Source of the DNA: Lunatimonas sp. | GTDB taxonomy: Bacteria > Bacteroidota > Bacteroidia > Cytophagales > Cyclobacteriaceae | DNA length: 64,000 nucleotides | Reading direction: 5' to 3' | Assembly (NCBI RefSeq): GCF_020832325.1 | Contig: NZ_JAFIEU010000013.1 | Span: 62,001 to 126,000, forward strand | In this document: in pieces, positions 8,207-16,890 of the stretch | Position numbering within the stretch: the stretch's first letter is position 1 | How the letters are laid out: each line of letters starts with the position of its first letter | The notes under the pieces: model-generated | What the model was told of the DNA's origin: nothing | The model's input: only the letters and a program-made list of their open reading frames with translations | Databases searched by the model: none | Translations under genes and position numbers: made by a program

Positions 8207-8626
8207 TTATTCCGAGGAAAGCAGCGTCTTTACCCGCTGAATAAGCTGGGTGGTGGAGACCTCTGAGCTGTAGGGTATAATACGGATGCGTTCGGAGGAG
8301 ATGTTTCGGTATTCGAAGGCTTTGGTGTTCCGTTCACGCTCGTCCGAGTACCCATAGGCGAAAAGATCAAAACCTTGTTCATCCAAGAAGGCATCACTCA
8401 CCTCCCTAGGTCCATCTATGCGTACCTCATCTACATACCGGCATGCAGCTAACACGGTCATCCGTTCCTGCTGGGTCATGATGGGCTTGCGTTTAGCTTT
8501 TTGTACCCGCTCGTCGGATACCACGTGCACCACGAGTCGGTCTCCGAGGTCGCGGGCTTTTTTCAGAAAGGCCACATGGCCGGGGTGAAATAGGTCAGCG
8601 ACCATTTTGGCATAGACAGTGATCAT
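8207..8626 (-). CDS. Cytidylyltransferase-like (nucleotidyltransferase) protein
   Basis: 139 residues from ATG 8626, which overlaps the TGA of the upstream gene as ATGA; a longer frame upstream lies inside that gene. The protein opens MITVYAKMVADLFHPGH, with the HxGH nucleotide-binding motif (His14, His17), and closes with STTQLIQRV, the matching ISTT..I.R motif of glycerol-3-phosphate/ethanolamine-phosphate cytidylyltransferases. The expected reaction is CTP plus a phospho-alcohol to CDP-alcohol. It is last in a three-gene coupled operon after a LicD-like transferase, which would use such a CDP-activated or phospho-donor group for decorating a surface glycan. The substrate is not known. Confidence 0.75.
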   Translation of the reverse strand: MITVYAKMVADLFHPGHVAFLKKARDLGDRLVVHVVSDERVQKAKRKPIMTQQERMTVLAACRYVDEVRIDGPREVSDAFLDEQGFDLFAYGYSDERERNTKAFEYRNISSERIRIIPYSSEVSTTQLIQRVKTLLSSE

Positions 8627-9579
8627 GGCAGGAGAGGGGTTAGTCGTTTGCGAAGGCTGGTCCAGAAAGGGTCCTGTGGGTACTTGTGTACAAACAGGTC
8701 CAAGAAGTGCGCAATTTTGAGGGCATTTCCTTCTAGTAGCTGGGCGCAAAAAGAACGCTTGGCGTAAAATCGGATAATGGATGTATGATAATCGGTCAAT
8801 TTAGAATGGAAAATATGGCTGTAGATAGGCTGGGGATTCTGCCAGTCTCCATAATTTTCCGTCAAAAAGGCTTCCGGTGGGTCCGGAACATAGACGGTGA
8901 CTTGCTTAAACTGTACGGACTTTAGCGAAAATGGCTTTCGGTGGCGTTTTAGCGAGTGCCCCATCAGTCTCCCGTAGGTTATGCGGTAGCCATTTTCCAT
9001 CTCAAGAAAGACCATTTCGATTAGCGGGGAGTCGCCGTATGCACATTTTAATTTGTAGGGAGGGCTATCGCTAAAATCCTCGACGATTCGAAACCCTGCT
9101 CGTTGCAAGGTTTGCTTAAGTTGGTCGATTTCTACCTCCTCTTTAAAAAGCCCTATATCGATGTCCCGGTCCCATTGGATAAATCCGTTTTCCCGTACGT
9201 AACCTAGAAGCGTGCCAAATGCCAGAAAGGGTCGTATTTGCAACGGTCCGATAGCTTCAAAAAACCGATGAAACACTTCGTCAAAAGAGATCGTCTTTGC
9301 CTTGGTTCGCGCTTGTTTTGGAACATCTACCGGGAAAGATTTAAACGGTTTTGTTCTCACTGACAGAAACCTGTCTATCCACTGCTCCAAAAGTCGCTCT
9401 GCAAATACCTCTTTGCCGGATAGAAACAACACCTCCAGCATAAACATACTCACAAACTGGCTCCATTTCTTTGTGGTAATCAATACCGTTTTTTTCAATA
9501 GTATGCTAGGCATTACCGGAATGACCATTGCGTAAGTCTTCCTTATTAGGTTATAGAGATGGTTTTTTGAGCTAGCCAT
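8623..9579 (-). CDS. LicD/fukutin-like phosphotransferase
   Basis: 318 residues from ATG 9579, chosen because it overlaps the upstream stop as TAATG, a typical coupling signal; an ATG nine bases upstream is also possible. The core is FLAFGTLLGYVRENG followed by WDRDIDIG, the G-x-LLG-x-x-R and D-x-D-x-D acidic motif of LicD-type nucleotidyltransferase-fold enzymes that move phosphocholine, phosphoribitol or similar groups onto glycans. A later LTENYGDWQNP is also a LicD-family mark. No signal peptide: cytoplasmic. It sits between a YggS-like gene and a cytidylyltransferase-like gene, both overlapping it, so the three products are made together. Confidence 0.75.
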   Translation of the reverse strand: MASSKNHLYNLIRKTYAMVIPVMPSILLKKTVLITTKKWSQFVSMFMLEVLFLSGKEVFAERLLEQWIDRFLSVRTKPFKSFPVDVPKQARTKAKTISFDEVFHRFFEAIGPLQIRPFLAFGTLLGYVRENGFIQWDRDIDIGLFKEEVEIDQLKQTLQRAGFRIVEDFSDSPPYKLKCAYGDSPLIEMVFLEMENGYRITYGRLMGHSLKRHRKPFSLKSVQFKQVTVYVPDPPEAFLTENYGDWQNPQPIYSHIFHSKLTDYHTSIIRFYAKRSFCAQLLEGNALKIAHFLDLFVHKYPQDPFWTSLRKRLTPLLP

Positions 9580-10265
9580 TACTTGCATCCATCAAACACC
9601 AACGATCCGATCCGAAGATGCGTTGAACCCTGCGCAATAGCTTCTTTGTAGTCCTTGGAGAAACCCATCTGACATCCCGGCAAAGCCAGTTGATCTGCCA
9701 GTTTCCTCAGTGCTTTAAAGTAGCTTTTGGGCTCTTGAAGCTTGGGAGGAATGCCCATCAGACCATCGATCTGCAATCCCTTTGACGTCGCATAGTTCAA
9801 AACCTCCCTGGCCCGATCAGGCGAAACGCCGTTTTTCTGAGGTTCTGCACCGATATTTACCTGTAGAAAAAAGGACTTTGTATCAAATTCGTTGTTTGTA
9901 TTTCTGTATTTAACCAAATGGTCTATCTCCCGCTTAGAAGCCACGGACTCTACATGGTCGAAATGGGTGACGACCTGCTTTATCTTGTTGGTCTGAAGTT
10001 TTCCAAAGTATTGCCTTCGTATCTCGGGATAGTGTTGGTAGAGGTTTTGAAGTTTTTTTGCTCCTTCCTGCACGTATTTTTCGCCGAAGCGCTGATGCCC
10101 CAGTTCCGCCAGCACGAGGAGGTCTTCTAGAGGCCGTCCATTGCAGGCGATGCAAATCGAACCACCACGTTCCAAAAACCGTTGGATACCGGGACTTTCG
10201 ACAAATCGCACATAATTTTCTTTCAACACTGCTTCCGGTCGGGGCAGGGATTGTAAGTAAGCCAT
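9579..10265 (-). CDS. YggS/PROSC-like protein lacking the PLP-binding lysine
   Basis: 228 residues. Family marks of the YggS/alanine-racemase-N fold are present: RFGEKYVQE (residues 59-67), FGKLQTNK (87-94), FLQVNIGAEPQKNG, GLMGIPP and the C-terminal MGFSKDYKEAIAQGSTHLRI. But the strand that normally reads AVSKTKP, whose lysine holds pyridoxal phosphate, reads IACNGRP here (residues 39-45), with Asn42 at the lysine position (codon AAT). So the fold is retained while covalent cofactor binding looks lost. It starts a coupled operon with LicD-like and cytidylyltransferase-like genes, unlike the housekeeping yggS, which should exist elsewhere in the genome. It may have a structural or ligand-sensing role; that is inference. 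Confidence 0.75.
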   Translation of the reverse strand: MAYLQSLPRPEAVLKENYVRFVESPGIQRFLERGGSICIACNGRPLEDLLVLAELGHQRFGEKYVQEGAKKLQNLYQHYPEIRRQYFGKLQTNKIKQVVTHFDHVESVASKREIDHLVKYRNTNNEFDTKSFFLQVNIGAEPQKNGVSPDRAREVLNYATSKGLQIDGLMGIPPKLQEPKSYFKALRKLADQLALPGCQMGFSKDYKEAIAQGSTHLRIGSLVFDGCK

Positions 10266-10468
10266 TGGTTTGCGGTCATTTTTTTAAGCTGTTAACGATC
10301 AAAAAGCTCCGTATTTCAGGTAAATAGGATGTTGCAGAACCTATTTCTTGGAAATTTAAGCAATTCTTTTTTTATTCAAAAACTCAATGGAGCCTTTTGA
10401 GTCCCTGCATTTGATCCATGTTTCTTGCCTATGGTGTCTATTGCGGTTTGTTTTACCCAGCATTGTGT

Positions 10469-11407
10469 ATGATATTCAAGCAGATTGTTCTTCTAGTATT
10501 CCTGATTGGCCACTCGGCACTATCTTCCTTTGCACAGGAGGAGCAAATTAAGATTGCTCATCTAAGCAGGGATGGATACACCGGCTTAGAAGCGATTCAA
10601 CGGACCTTTCGCGAGCGAAACCCCGGATACGATCTGCATTACGTAGATCAGTCGGATGTGTTGGTGTCAAATACGCTTACGCAAGTAGTCTTTGTGCAGG
10701 AGGGTGGAGGCACGGCAGTAATCGCCGGACCGGGAGGCTCTGAACGATCGAGCAAGGTGTCGGTGGGGGATATTGTCCTGTTGCAAAATGGGGAAATCAT
10801 GCGATCGGATAGCCTCTTGAGCATGCTGGTATTTACCATTCCGGAAAAGCCAGCGGAGTACATTCCTTCCTTTGTCCGCCCTGACTGGGATCCAAATATC
10901 ACCGATGAACCTGGCGGATGCGCCACGGAAACCAATGCGTATCGGCGAATTCTACTTACCTGGAAAAAAGAAGTGGGCGAGTATGTGTACCATGCCATCA
11001 ATGCCCATCGGGTCCGAATCATGGATTCTTTCAGCCATTACCACCCTGTGGATATAGGTTTTGATGAGTTTTACCTCGTGCAAATGGTACTCCCCGGGGC
11101 CAAACTTATCACGTCTGAAAAGGTACACCTGCTTTCCCAACCCGATAAAATCACCATGGAACAGACCAAGGACCTATTCAAAGAATACTCCTTGGAAGTG
11201 GGTGATTTGGTTTATTTACCCCGTGGGGTCATGCACCGCGGTTTCGGCGGGGTATTGGCGCAGGTGATTACGGTGCCAGGCTTTATACCGGGTTCTGAAT
11301 ATGGGGTGGATCACCTTATCCGACAGATTAATGAACGTTTTAATTTACGAGGTGCCGACGCACTGCCTTTTAATCGGCAAGCATCGGCCTTTCAGGTAAT
11401 CAAGTAG
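10469..11407 (+). CDS. Exported double-cupin protein
   Basis: 312 residues from ATG 10469, chosen because it begins a clean signal peptide MIFKQIVLLVFLIGHSALSS cut near SFA-QEE; the frame is open 17 residues upstream. Two cupin halves can be seen. The first (roughly residues 65-120) has VFVQEGGGTAVI and SVGDIVLLQNGE. The second has DSFSHYHPVDIGFDEFYLV and LEVGDLVYLPRGVMHRG, with histidines that could bind a metal. Function unknown; it could be a periplasmic sugar- or metal-binding protein. It converges on the GH20 gene, with only seven bases between the stops. Confidence 0.65.
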   Translation: MIFKQIVLLVFLIGHSALSSFAQEEQIKIAHLSRDGYTGLEAIQRTFRERNPGYDLHYVDQSDVLVSNTLTQVVFVQEGGGTAVIAGPGGSERSSKVSVGDIVLLQNGEIMRSDSLLSMLVFTIPEKPAEYIPSFVRPDWDPNITDEPGGCATETNAYRRILLTWKKEVGEYVYHAINAHRVRIMDSFSHYHPVDIGFDEFYLVQMVLPGAKLITSEKVHLLSQPDKITMEQTKDLFKEYSLEVGDLVYLPRGVMHRGFGGVLAQVITVPGFIPGSEYGVDHLIRQINERFNLRGADALPFNRQASAFQVIK

Positions 11408-11414
11408 GGAAATT

Positions 11415-12998
11415 TCACGGCCTATACACCGGCTCGGGATGGTATTCCGGTTGTCTTGGATGGTAAAAATAAATGCCATCCTGCTCATAACGAGGTAAAT
11501 GACTATCCAAGCGAAGCATGAAATTATCGTATTTTTTTAACAATTCCGGTGTCCAAGCGGCCTCCGCCAGTGCAGCGATTCGTGGAAATAGTAAGAAGTC
11601 GATCCGCTGACTAGTATGTACAGTTTCTGTCCATAAGTTTGCCTGTAGACCAAGTATGAGGTCTTTGGGGAGACCTGCTGATATGGATAAATCATCCACG
11701 GAGAATTCGTAAGCCGCCCTCAGTGGCGCAAAAGCACCGGCCCATTTTCTACCAAACTGATGGAATTCTTCCTGTACAAAATCTAAATAATAGGGGATAC
11801 GGGGACAGATCACGGTAGCATAGCCGTTTTTTAGCGCCAGCTCCAATTGTTCGGGTTTATCGTGCCGCCACCAGAAGATGATACTCTGTGTTTTGGATAA
11901 GGTGGCATCTGCCATTTCGTCCCAGGCCAGCACCTTACTTCCCATGTTCAGGACAGAATCTGCCATTCGCTGTATAAAATAATCCTCTACAGCTTTAAGG
12001 TCTGCTAGCCCCTCCCGTTGCATTAGACGCGTTACATAGGGGTCAGTCGCCCACTTTTCATTTCCGAAAGAAACCTCGTCTCCGCCCAAGTGAATCATAC
12101 CAGAGGGAAACAGCGTATTTACTTCCTGCAACACCTCCGTTAAATAGGCATATGTACCCTCTTTTCCGGGATGGAAGGTGAACTCTGGATAGCGTGCTGA
12201 CCCACCTCCGCTAAATTCGGGATACGCCCGATTGGCCGCGGTAGCGTGCCCGGGCATGTCAATTTCCGGAATCACGGTGATTTTTCGTTCTGCGGCGTAG
12301 CGAACGATATCTTTTATATCTTCCTGGGTGTAAAATGCGCTGGGCTTATTTGGGTCGTGGTGATCTCCAATACCCCCAACCAGCGCCAATTTGGGGTATT
12401 TTTTTATCTCAATTCGCCATCCTGGACTATCGGTCAGGTGCCAATGAAGGCGGTTTAGCTTGTAATAGGACATGTAGTCCAAGATCTGCTTTACTTTTTT
12501 CACGCCGAAGAAAAACCGGGATTCGTCCAGCATCAATCCCCGCCAACCGTAGCCGGCACGGTCTTCGATCTGCCAGGAAGGGATGACCGCCACCTGCTTA
12601 TCTCCCATGTAACTTTCGGCCAACTGAATAAGAGAAACCAAGCCATGGTGTACCTGATCGGTACCCGCCCCAATAAGCCGAATCAGCCCCGGAGTGATCG
12701 ATAATCGGTACGCATCCCTCAACTCTGAATCCAGCTCCAATTCGATTCGTGAAGCGGTTCCAAACCGGGTAATCACGGGTATGCCCGTTCTCCTAAACAG
12801 TTCCTGACGGAAGTAGGCAGCCTCTGATGCCAGCTCGTTCGGAAAACGAATGGCTACCTCCCGGTCAAGCAGGAAGTTGCCATCGTTTAGTGAGAAATCT
12901 GCGGGAAGCGGAATTATGGGAGGCTCCTGTTGGGCTTCAATAGGGGATCCCGCCCATAAAGTCATGAAAAAAAGCAAAAGCAGTGCAATTCGCTTCAC
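11415..12998 (-). CDS. Exported beta-N-acetylhexosaminidase, GH20
   Basis: 527 residues from GTG 12998, chosen because it gives a typical signal (KRIALLLLFFMTLWAGSPIEA-QQ). The only longer version starts at a TTG inside the upstream gene. A GH20b-type N-terminal domain is followed by the catalytic barrel: LHWHLTDSPGWRIEIKKYP (about 185-203), EIDMPGHATAA (245-255) and HLGGDEV with the catalytic Asp307-Glu308 pair. It removes terminal beta-linked GlcNAc/GalNAc by substrate-assisted catalysis in the periplasm. It follows the sugar dehydrogenase gene with a 28-base gap and is probably cotranscribed with it. Its function ties in with the amino-sugar genes at 1.7-5.2 kb. Confidence 0.85.
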   Translation of the reverse strand: MKRIALLLLFFMTLWAGSPIEAQQEPPIIPLPADFSLNDGNFLLDREVAIRFPNELASEAAYFRQELFRRTGIPVITRFGTASRIELELDSELRDAYRLSITPGLIRLIGAGTDQVHHGLVSLIQLAESYMGDKQVAVIPSWQIEDRAGYGWRGLMLDESRFFFGVKKVKQILDYMSYYKLNRLHWHLTDSPGWRIEIKKYPKLALVGGIGDHHDPNKPSAFYTQEDIKDIVRYAAERKITVIPEIDMPGHATAANRAYPEFSGGGSARYPEFTFHPGKEGTYAYLTEVLQEVNTLFPSGMIHLGGDEVSFGNEKWATDPYVTRLMQREGLADLKAVEDYFIQRMADSVLNMGSKVLAWDEMADATLSKTQSIIFWWRHDKPEQLELALKNGYATVICPRIPYYLDFVQEEFHQFGRKWAGAFAPLRAAYEFSVDDLSISAGLPKDLILGLQANLWTETVHTSQRIDFLLFPRIAALAEAAWTPELLKKYDNFMLRLDSHLPRYEQDGIYFYHPRQPEYHPEPVYRP

Positions 12999-13026
12999 GG
13001 GTAATTTTTTGATGTGTGAAATCGGC

Positions 13027-14148
13027 TTATTCGTTAGGTACAATCTTCACGATGCCCTTGCCTTCGATACCGGCGTAAATGTAGCCATCGGGCCCCATTA
13101 CCACATTTCGCACGCGGCCCATGCCGTCAATGACGCGTTCCCGCTTCACTACCTGGCCGCCATTTAGGGTAAGCTTTTCGAGGTAGGCAAAGCTAAGTGA
13201 ACCTACCAGCAAGTCTCCTTTCCATTGGGGGTAACGGTCGCTGGTAACCACGGCAAACCCGCTTGGTGCAATGGACGGAACCCAGTAATAGAGGGGCTGC
13301 TCCATTCCTTGCTCATGGGTTTTTTCCGTCAATATGGTACCATTGTAGTTGATGCCGTAGGAAATTACAGGCCATCCGTAATTGGCTCCTTTCTTGATCA
13401 CGTTGATTTCGTCGCCGCCGCGCGGACCGTGCTCATGTACCCACACGTCGCCTGTCTCAGGATGAATGATCATCCCCTGCGGGTTTCGGTGTCCGTAGGA
13501 GTATACGGCCGTTTTCGCACCGGAGGTACCCACGAAAGGATTGTCGGCAGGAACTCGTCCGTCTTCATGTAGACGGTAGATTTTGCCGCCATCCCGCTTG
13601 ATATCCTGGGGATTATTGGGGTGGTCTCCTCGGTCCCCAATGGAAAAGTAGATATGACCTTTTCCGTCAAAAACGATTCGGGATCCATAATGGTGCCCCG
13701 CACTACTGTTTGGACTTCCTTTATACAGCACCTGCACGTCGGTCAATCGGTCGCCGCTTATCTTAGCTCTGCCAATTGCAGTATGGGCTCCGTCGCCAGA
13801 TCCCTCTTCCGAAGAGTAGGAGAAATAGATCCACCCGTTCTGTGCATACTCTGGATGCGCAATGACATCCAATAAACCACCTTGACCGGCGGCTTTTACT
13901 GCGGGGACTCCTTTGAGCTCGGTTCTTTTACCGTCTTTTACATGAATCATTTCGCCGCTGCGCTCGGTAACCAGCATGCTTCCATCCGGCAAGAAAGCCA
14001 GTCCCCAAGGGACGGAAAGGTTATCCACAACGGTTTCAACGGTAAATTTGTCCCAAGTTAGGTCGGTTACTTCTGGACCATTGGGGGGTGTTTGGGCCAA
14101 GCACGCTTGGCTGATAATCCAAGTAAAAACGAATAGGTATTTTTTCAT
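13027..14148 (-). CDS. PQQ-dependent soluble aldose sugar dehydrogenase (GSDH/YliI-like)
   Basis: 373 residues with a signal peptide, MKKYLFVFTWIISQACLA-Q. It is a six-bladed propeller of the glucose/sorbosone dehydrogenase family: VPWGLAFLPDGSMLVTERSG opens blade one, HHYGSRIVFDGKGHIYFSIG and YSYGHRNPQGMIIHP follow, then GDEINVIKKGANYGWPVISY. Such enzymes oxidise the C1 of free sugars using PQQ in the periplasm. It may oxidise sugars released by the downstream GH20 enzyme. Its start codon is directly adjacent to a copy of the dispersed repeat, and its leader is nearly identical to that of argD. Confidence 0.85.
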   Translation of the reverse strand: MKKYLFVFTWIISQACLAQTPPNGPEVTDLTWDKFTVETVVDNLSVPWGLAFLPDGSMLVTERSGEMIHVKDGKRTELKGVPAVKAAGQGGLLDVIAHPEYAQNGWIYFSYSSEEGSGDGAHTAIGRAKISGDRLTDVQVLYKGSPNSSAGHHYGSRIVFDGKGHIYFSIGDRGDHPNNPQDIKRDGGKIYRLHEDGRVPADNPFVGTSGAKTAVYSYGHRNPQGMIIHPETGDVWVHEHGPRGGDEINVIKKGANYGWPVISYGINYNGTILTEKTHEQGMEQPLYYWVPSIAPSGFAVVTSDRYPQWKGDLLVGSLSFAYLEKLTLNGGQVVKRERVIDGMGRVRNVVMGPDGYIYAGIEGKGIVKIVPNE

Positions 14149-14250
14149 CTGTTTATTTTTTGTTTTTCAAAGGTCAGATGGAATCTCGCAATTATATCGT
14201 CCCACTGTGTGTCGCTTGCGTCATGCTCGATTTCATGTGTCTATAATTAA
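14149..14250 (-). repeat. Dispersed inverted-repeat element, copy 1
   Basis: Core 14175-14239 is bounded by imperfect inverted ends cagatggaatc and gatttcatgtg. The flank from the start codon through ggaatctcgc is identical to copy 2 at 34.3 kb, and the right side shares tcatgctcgatttcatgtg with copies 2 and 4. Only 65 bases between the ends; no coding potential. It lies directly upstream of the sugar dehydrogenase gene. The rest of the gap to 14427 shows nothing else I can name. Confidence 0.7.
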
Positions 14251-14427
14251 TTCTAAAGGATTAGACCTTACTGTTGCTAAGCGGGTCGTACTGCCTCCGA
14301 AGCAAGTGCTGGCGCTTGGCTGCTTCTGGTAGGATTGATTTTACTAGCATGTAGCAACGTTTTTGTTGGCCTTCAATAAATTTAAAGAGTGGAAGGTAAC
14401 TATTTTTCCCGGGCAATCCCAAGGCTT

Positions 14428-16890
14428 TTACGGGTATGGTCCATCTTCCAGACTGGCCTGCATTTTCCGTACACGATCTTCGATGGTTTCGGAACTGAGC
14501 GATGCTCGTAGTCGGTCCACCATGATGGGAAAGGAAAAGGGAGTCCACTTTACAGGACTCTTTAATACGATCTTTTGCCGGTTAATTTCCTGTATAGCAT
14601 GTAAGATATTATCCTTTTCCATTTGCATGTCCAATACTTCACGATGCGCTTGCTTTAGCAGTAGGTTTCCGGGCTCGTATTCGTCAAAGACACCGTATAA
14701 TATGCCGGAGTTAGCTTGTAGGTGTTTAAAGGCAACGGGTTTACCGGGAAACCCCTGAAAAACCAATCCTGCGATGGTGGCTATGTCCCGAAATTTGCGC
14801 TTGGCCATCTCACTTTCGTTGATGCTGGCTAGGAGGTCATCCTCTAGATTTTCTTCCGTAAACAGGTTTTCTTCCAGTACATCCGCTATAGGTATGGGAC
14901 TATCTGAAAGCAGTTCGAATCCATAGTCGTTCATGGCTAAGCTAAAACTCAAAGGATAGCTGACAGAAATCCGGTAAGCCACCAATGCAGCCAACACTTC
15001 ATGGACCATTCTCCCTTCAAAGGGGAAGAAAAACACGTGGTGTCCCTCGTTGGTATGATATTGCTCGATCAGCAACGTCTGAGCGTCAGGAATCAGCGAT
15101 AGGCGCTGCTGAAGTTCCAGTAAAGGTGTCAAATAAGCTACTTCCTCAGACCGGTAGTCCTTATGGGCTGCAGCCTCCAGGATTTCCCGCATCTTGGCAG
15201 AAAGTTTGGATGTCAGCGAGATTCTGCCTCCCATGTAAGAGGGGACTAGGTTGCTTTTCCGCTTGGATAGTTGCACGATTGCACTTAGGTCCCTAAGGCG
15301 CAAAAACTCTAGGTTTCTGCCCGAAAAGAAAAAGCGGTCTCCCTGTTTCAGTTTTGAGATGAAGTATTCTTCCACCATGCCCAGGTAGGTTCCGTTTTTA
15401 AATTTGATTTTATACATGGGGTCACTCACGATGGTTCCCATGGACAGCCGGTGCCTCATGGCGGTTTTCTTATCTTTTATCACATGTTTATTGTCTGTTT
15501 CAACAGTCACCTTGGCGAATTCTTCGTACTCACCCAGCGATTCGCCTCCTTTAGTGATAAAAGTCAATACCCAATGAAACTCTTCCTGTGTCAGCTTTTG
15601 AAACGAGTAAGCTGCCCTAAGTACGGGAAACAGTTTTTCCGGATAAAAACCGTCCCCCACTGAGAGGGTCACCAGAAACTGGATAAGCACATCTATGGTA
15701 TGGGTAGGGCAGTGGATATGTTCCATATCGCCAGTATCCATGGCCAACCGCAGGGCGGAGGCTTCGATAAGTTCCAGCGCATTGGTGGGTAAAAAATAGA
15801 TGATGCTCGATTGACCAGGTTGATGTCCAGACCTTCCGGCTCGTTGCATAAAACGGGCGACTCCTTTTGGGCTACCAACTTGGATTACTGCGTCTACTGG
15901 TCGAAAGTCAACCCCTAAATCCAGAGAAGAAGTACAGACTACCAGCTTGAGTTTTCCCCCATGCAGGGATTCCTCTACCCAGCTTCGTACAGACTGATCT
16001 AAAGATCCGTGATGTATGGCTACCCAACCCGCCCAATCCGGTCTGACAACCATCAGCTGCTGGTACCAGAGCTCTGCCTGCGCCCGGGTGTTAGTAAAGA
16101 GGAGCAGCGAGCGATGCTTTTCGATGATGGGGATTATTTTCTCGATCAACCGTATACCGAGGTGTCCCGACCAGGGGTATTTTTCGAGTTCATCTGGGTA
16201 GATGGTGTGCAGTTGGATATGTTTTTCCACCTTTGCACGGATTACATGAACCGGCAGTTGATCGCCCAAGAGCACGCGGCAGGATGCTTCCATGTTTCCA
16301 ATGGTTGCGGAAATTCCCCATACTTGCAAGGTCGGGCTGCAAAGCTGCCTGATATACGCCAGAGCAAGTTGAACCTGTACGCCGCGTTTATTGCCCAAGA
16401 GCTCATGCCATTCGTCTATCACGATGGCCTTTAGATCTTCAAACAACCGGCTGTGTTCTTTTTGAGAGAGTAAAATGTGCAATGTCTCGGGTGTAGTAAC
16501 CAGACACTCGGGTGGGTTTCTTAACTGGTTTTTTCGGACTTTTTGATCCGTGTCTCCATTTCGGACTTCTACCCGCCATGGAATACCCATCTCTAGGCAG
16601 GCTTCCTGCATGGCGCGCTGCAGGTCCTGTGCCAAAGCCCTCAAGGGTGTGATCCAGATGATCTGAATGCCGTTTTTGCGGGGTTTGGACCACTCCTCCG
16701 GATGATTTTGGAGATACTGCAATAAGGCAGGCATCCACAGGGCAAAGGTTTTTCCGCTGCCCGTTGGTGCATTTAGCAAGCCGCTCTTGCCTTTCAAGTA
16801 GTCCTTCCACGTTTCCAATTGGAATGGAAAAGGTTTCCACCCCTTGGCTTCAAACCAGCGGATCGCGGGGCTTAGGGATTTATTTTCCAT
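14428..16890 (-). CDS. Ligase-associated Lhr-like DExH helicase
   Basis: 820 residues. Motif I NAPTGSGKTFALW (GSGKT 44-48), motif Ia TPLRALAQDL, motif II VIDEWHEL (DEWH 159-162), motif III GISATIGN, and RAGRSGHQPGQ of motif VI mark a superfamily 2 helicase. The long C-terminal half carries the Lhr-core winged-helix and DEAD-assoc regions. It is encoded 11 bases inside the end of the ATP-dependent ligase gene, the known ligase-associated DNA repair arrangement. It should unwind or remodel DNA or RNA:DNA ends in a repair pathway with the ligase; the detailed role is inferred. Confidence 0.9.
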   Translation of the reverse strand: MENKSLSPAIRWFEAKGWKPFPFQLETWKDYLKGKSGLLNAPTGSGKTFALWMPALLQYLQNHPEEWSKPRKNGIQIIWITPLRALAQDLQRAMQEACLEMGIPWRVEVRNGDTDQKVRKNQLRNPPECLVTTPETLHILLSQKEHSRLFEDLKAIVIDEWHELLGNKRGVQVQLALAYIRQLCSPTLQVWGISATIGNMEASCRVLLGDQLPVHVIRAKVEKHIQLHTIYPDELEKYPWSGHLGIRLIEKIIPIIEKHRSLLLFTNTRAQAELWYQQLMVVRPDWAGWVAIHHGSLDQSVRSWVEESLHGGKLKLVVCTSSLDLGVDFRPVDAVIQVGSPKGVARFMQRAGRSGHQPGQSSIIYFLPTNALELIEASALRLAMDTGDMEHIHCPTHTIDVLIQFLVTLSVGDGFYPEKLFPVLRAAYSFQKLTQEEFHWVLTFITKGGESLGEYEEFAKVTVETDNKHVIKDKKTAMRHRLSMGTIVSDPMYKIKFKNGTYLGMVEEYFISKLKQGDRFFFSGRNLEFLRLRDLSAIVQLSKRKSNLVPSYMGGRISLTSKLSAKMREILEAAAHKDYRSEEVAYLTPLLELQQRLSLIPDAQTLLIEQYHTNEGHHVFFFPFEGRMVHEVLAALVAYRISVSYPLSFSLAMNDYGFELLSDSPIPIADVLEENLFTEENLEDDLLASINESEMAKRKFRDIATIAGLVFQGFPGKPVAFKHLQANSGILYGVFDEYEPGNLLLKQAHREVLDMQMEKDNILHAIQEINRQKIVLKSPVKWTPFSFPIMVDRLRASLSSETIEDRVRKMQASLEDGPYP

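Noticed and set aside
16009-16434. 141-residue plus-strand frame
   Set aside because: Antisense to the helicase gene, across its SF2 motifs.
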